Source: Chryseobacterium phosphatilyticum (GTDB lineage Bacteria; Bacteroidota; Bacteroidia; Flavobacteriales; Weeksellaceae). From it: a DNA stretch of 64,000 nucleotides. Location of the stretch: positions 744,001 to 808,000 of the forward strand of contig NZ_PPED02000001.1 of the NCBI RefSeq assembly GCF_002899825.2, written 5' to 3'. Under the pieces are notes generated by a model. The model did no database searches. It saw only the letters and a list, made by a program, of their open reading frames with translations, and was not told where the DNA came from. Below, piece after piece: positions 63,103 to 64,000 of this stretch. The position numbers were made by a program, and so were the translations under genes. Position 1 is the first letter of the stretch; each line of letters starts with the position of its first letter.

Positions 63103-63452
63103 TGTAAAAAATTTTAATACTTTCTGGAGGCAAATTTACAGTGGCTACCACGAATATTAAAATTTGTTAATGTGATTAATATCACTACTATTTTTTATCC
63201 TTTTATAATAATAAATCATATTAAAAGATAAGTTTTGAGTTTTTCACAATATTATGAATAAAAAAATTCCAATTTATCAGCCAGATCCCAATATGTTTAC
63301 TCTTTTGCATTTGTTAATTTTCATTAAAAATATCCCAATTTATCCAGTTAGCTCAAAACGCATAGTTAAAATATTAATATTTAGGTCATTGACTTTTACA
63401 TTTTAAACATTCGTTTATAATTCAAAACAAAGAATACCAGCTTTAAAAAGCA
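63103..63452. other. AT-rich spacer between two outer-membrane protein genes
   Basis: Includes the promoter region of the gene at 62452-63102 (-7-like TAAATTTG at 63131-63138 on the minus strand). Otherwise no coding frame or repeat was seen. Confidence 0.5.
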
Positions 63453-63480
63453 AAAGTTCCGGCCGTAAGGCCGGAACTTT
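63453..63480 (-). terminator. Terminator after the third outer-membrane protein gene
   Basis: Perfect 12-bp stem AAAGTTCCGGCC (63453-63464) with GGCCGGAACTTT (63469-63480), loop GTAA. Confidence 0.9.
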
Positions 63481-63502
63481 AATGATATTCATTAGAAATC
63501 TT

Positions 63503-64000
63503 TTATTTCAAAAAGAAATTATATCCAAGGTTAATAGCCCCTACATTCCAGCTATAAGTACCCCAGCCAACTTTTTGTCTGTTACTGATAGATTGGTATC
63601 CTAGGTACAACTCTCCTTTCTTCATTTGATATCCAAACTTTGGCTGTGCATAGAATCCTCCGTCCATACCATCCTTTGTAGAAATACCATACCCTAGATC
63701 TAATCCTACAAAGATAGGTGCTCCCGCAAATTTATATTTTCCGGAAACTGCTACAGGGATAAAACCGAAATCATCGAAATGATCTTTTCCAAAGAAGTGA
63801 GAATATCCGGTAGTTACCCCAAGGTCAAGACCTTTAGTAATATTCCACATATAAGCTGCATCTACACCTAATGTAAATGAAGATACATCACTTGCATCAG
63901 ACACAGGAACACCAATATGTCCACCAATTTTAAAACCTTCCTGTGCTTGAGCTGCACCTCCTAAAAGTGCAAAAGCACCTAGTACTAATAGTTTTTTCAT
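63503..64000 (-). CDS. Outer-membrane beta-barrel protein at the window edge
   Basis: A 165-residue predicted outer-membrane protein. The ATG is the last base triplet of the window (63998-64000), and signal MKKLLVLGAFALLGGAAQA shows it is a real start. The mature strands are EGFKIGGHIGVPVSDASDVSSFTLGVDAAYMWN, KYKFAGAPIFVGLDLGYGIS, FYAQPKFGYQMKKGELYLGYQS and WNVGAINLGYNFFLK. The promoter is outside the window. It resembles the two barrels downstream only in general fold. Confidence 0.82.
   Translation of the reverse strand: MKKLLVLGAFALLGGAAQAQEGFKIGGHIGVPVSDASDVSSFTLGVDAAYMWNITKGLDLGVTTGYSHFFGKDHFDDFGFIPVAVSGKYKFAGAPIFVGLDLGYGISTKDGMDGGFYAQPKFGYQMKKGELYLGYQSISNRQKVGWGTYSWNVGAINLGYNFFLK

Noticed and set aside
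1..64000. CRISPR array, prophage or insertion sequence
   Set aside because: No regularly spaced direct repeats, integrase, transposase or terminal inverted repeats were found.
1..64000. tRNA or rRNA genes
   Set aside because: I saw no cloverleaf with a GTTCRANNC T-arm in intergenic regions. A tRNAscan run would confirm.

Overview
The window is AT-rich chromosomal DNA from a flavobacterium, most likely Chryseobacterium or a close relative in the Weeksellaceae (Bacteroidota). The evidence is several secreted proteins ending in type IX secretion (T9SS) type A sorting domains, promoters of the Bacteroidota form TTTG-N17-23-TAnnTTTG, a split ATP synthase operon (atpBEFHAG without atpD/atpC), a menaquinone pathway, a mevalonate-pathway kinase and a wild-type-looking GyrA. 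I saw no tRNA, rRNA, insertion sequence, prophage or CRISPR array. Most genes are housekeeping and lie on the minus strand.

Layout. 0-8 kb: a cut-off DUF4199 protein, the SRP RNA, an UPF0173 hydrolase, an SRPBCC protein, menA and menB, a secreted TPR protein and gyrA. 8-11.5 kb: small lipoproteins, an acetyltransferase, a DUF421 protein and a 44-residue double-glycine bacteriocin-like peptide too short for routine gene calling. 11.5-20 kb: uvrA, an isolated pair of T6SS baseplate genes (tssE, tssF) with a DUF3829 lipoprotein, and an amino acid permease. 20-23.5 kb: an M14 carboxypeptidase and an XRE-type regulator diverge across about 970 bp that holds about a dozen TTACA-N2-TGTAA palindromes. 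23.4-37 kb: proline dehydrogenase, a UbiA prenyltransferase, a GHMP/mevalonate kinase, a secreted metalloprotease, transporters, thiolase, a bifunctional nuclease and etfBA. 37-44 kb: an SDR and a duplicated pair of secreted-protein genes, followed by a third T9SS cargo. 44-52.3 kb: a dipeptidase, a methyltransferase, DinB, mutA, divIC, udk, clpS and a CBS-domain protein. 52.5-58 kb: the ATP synthase operon.

The most notable locus is at 58.58-60.12 kb. It has a 71-residue precursor peptide with a Gly-rich leader end and a core carrying five W-x-N motifs in 20 residues, then a hairpin, then a radical SAM/SPASM maturase whose C-terminal Cys pattern resembles the cyclophane-forming FxsB/XyeB/GrrM type. 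I infer a RiPP locus that makes a multi-cyclophane (triceptide-like) peptide. It sits alone between the ATP synthase operon and ffh, with no transporter or protease beside it.

The last 4 kb hold ffh (the protein partner of the SRP RNA at the start of the window) and three outer-membrane beta-barrel proteins. Many genes end in clear hairpin terminators, and several start codons were moved downstream of the longest reading frame because a promoter or signal peptide fixes the start.
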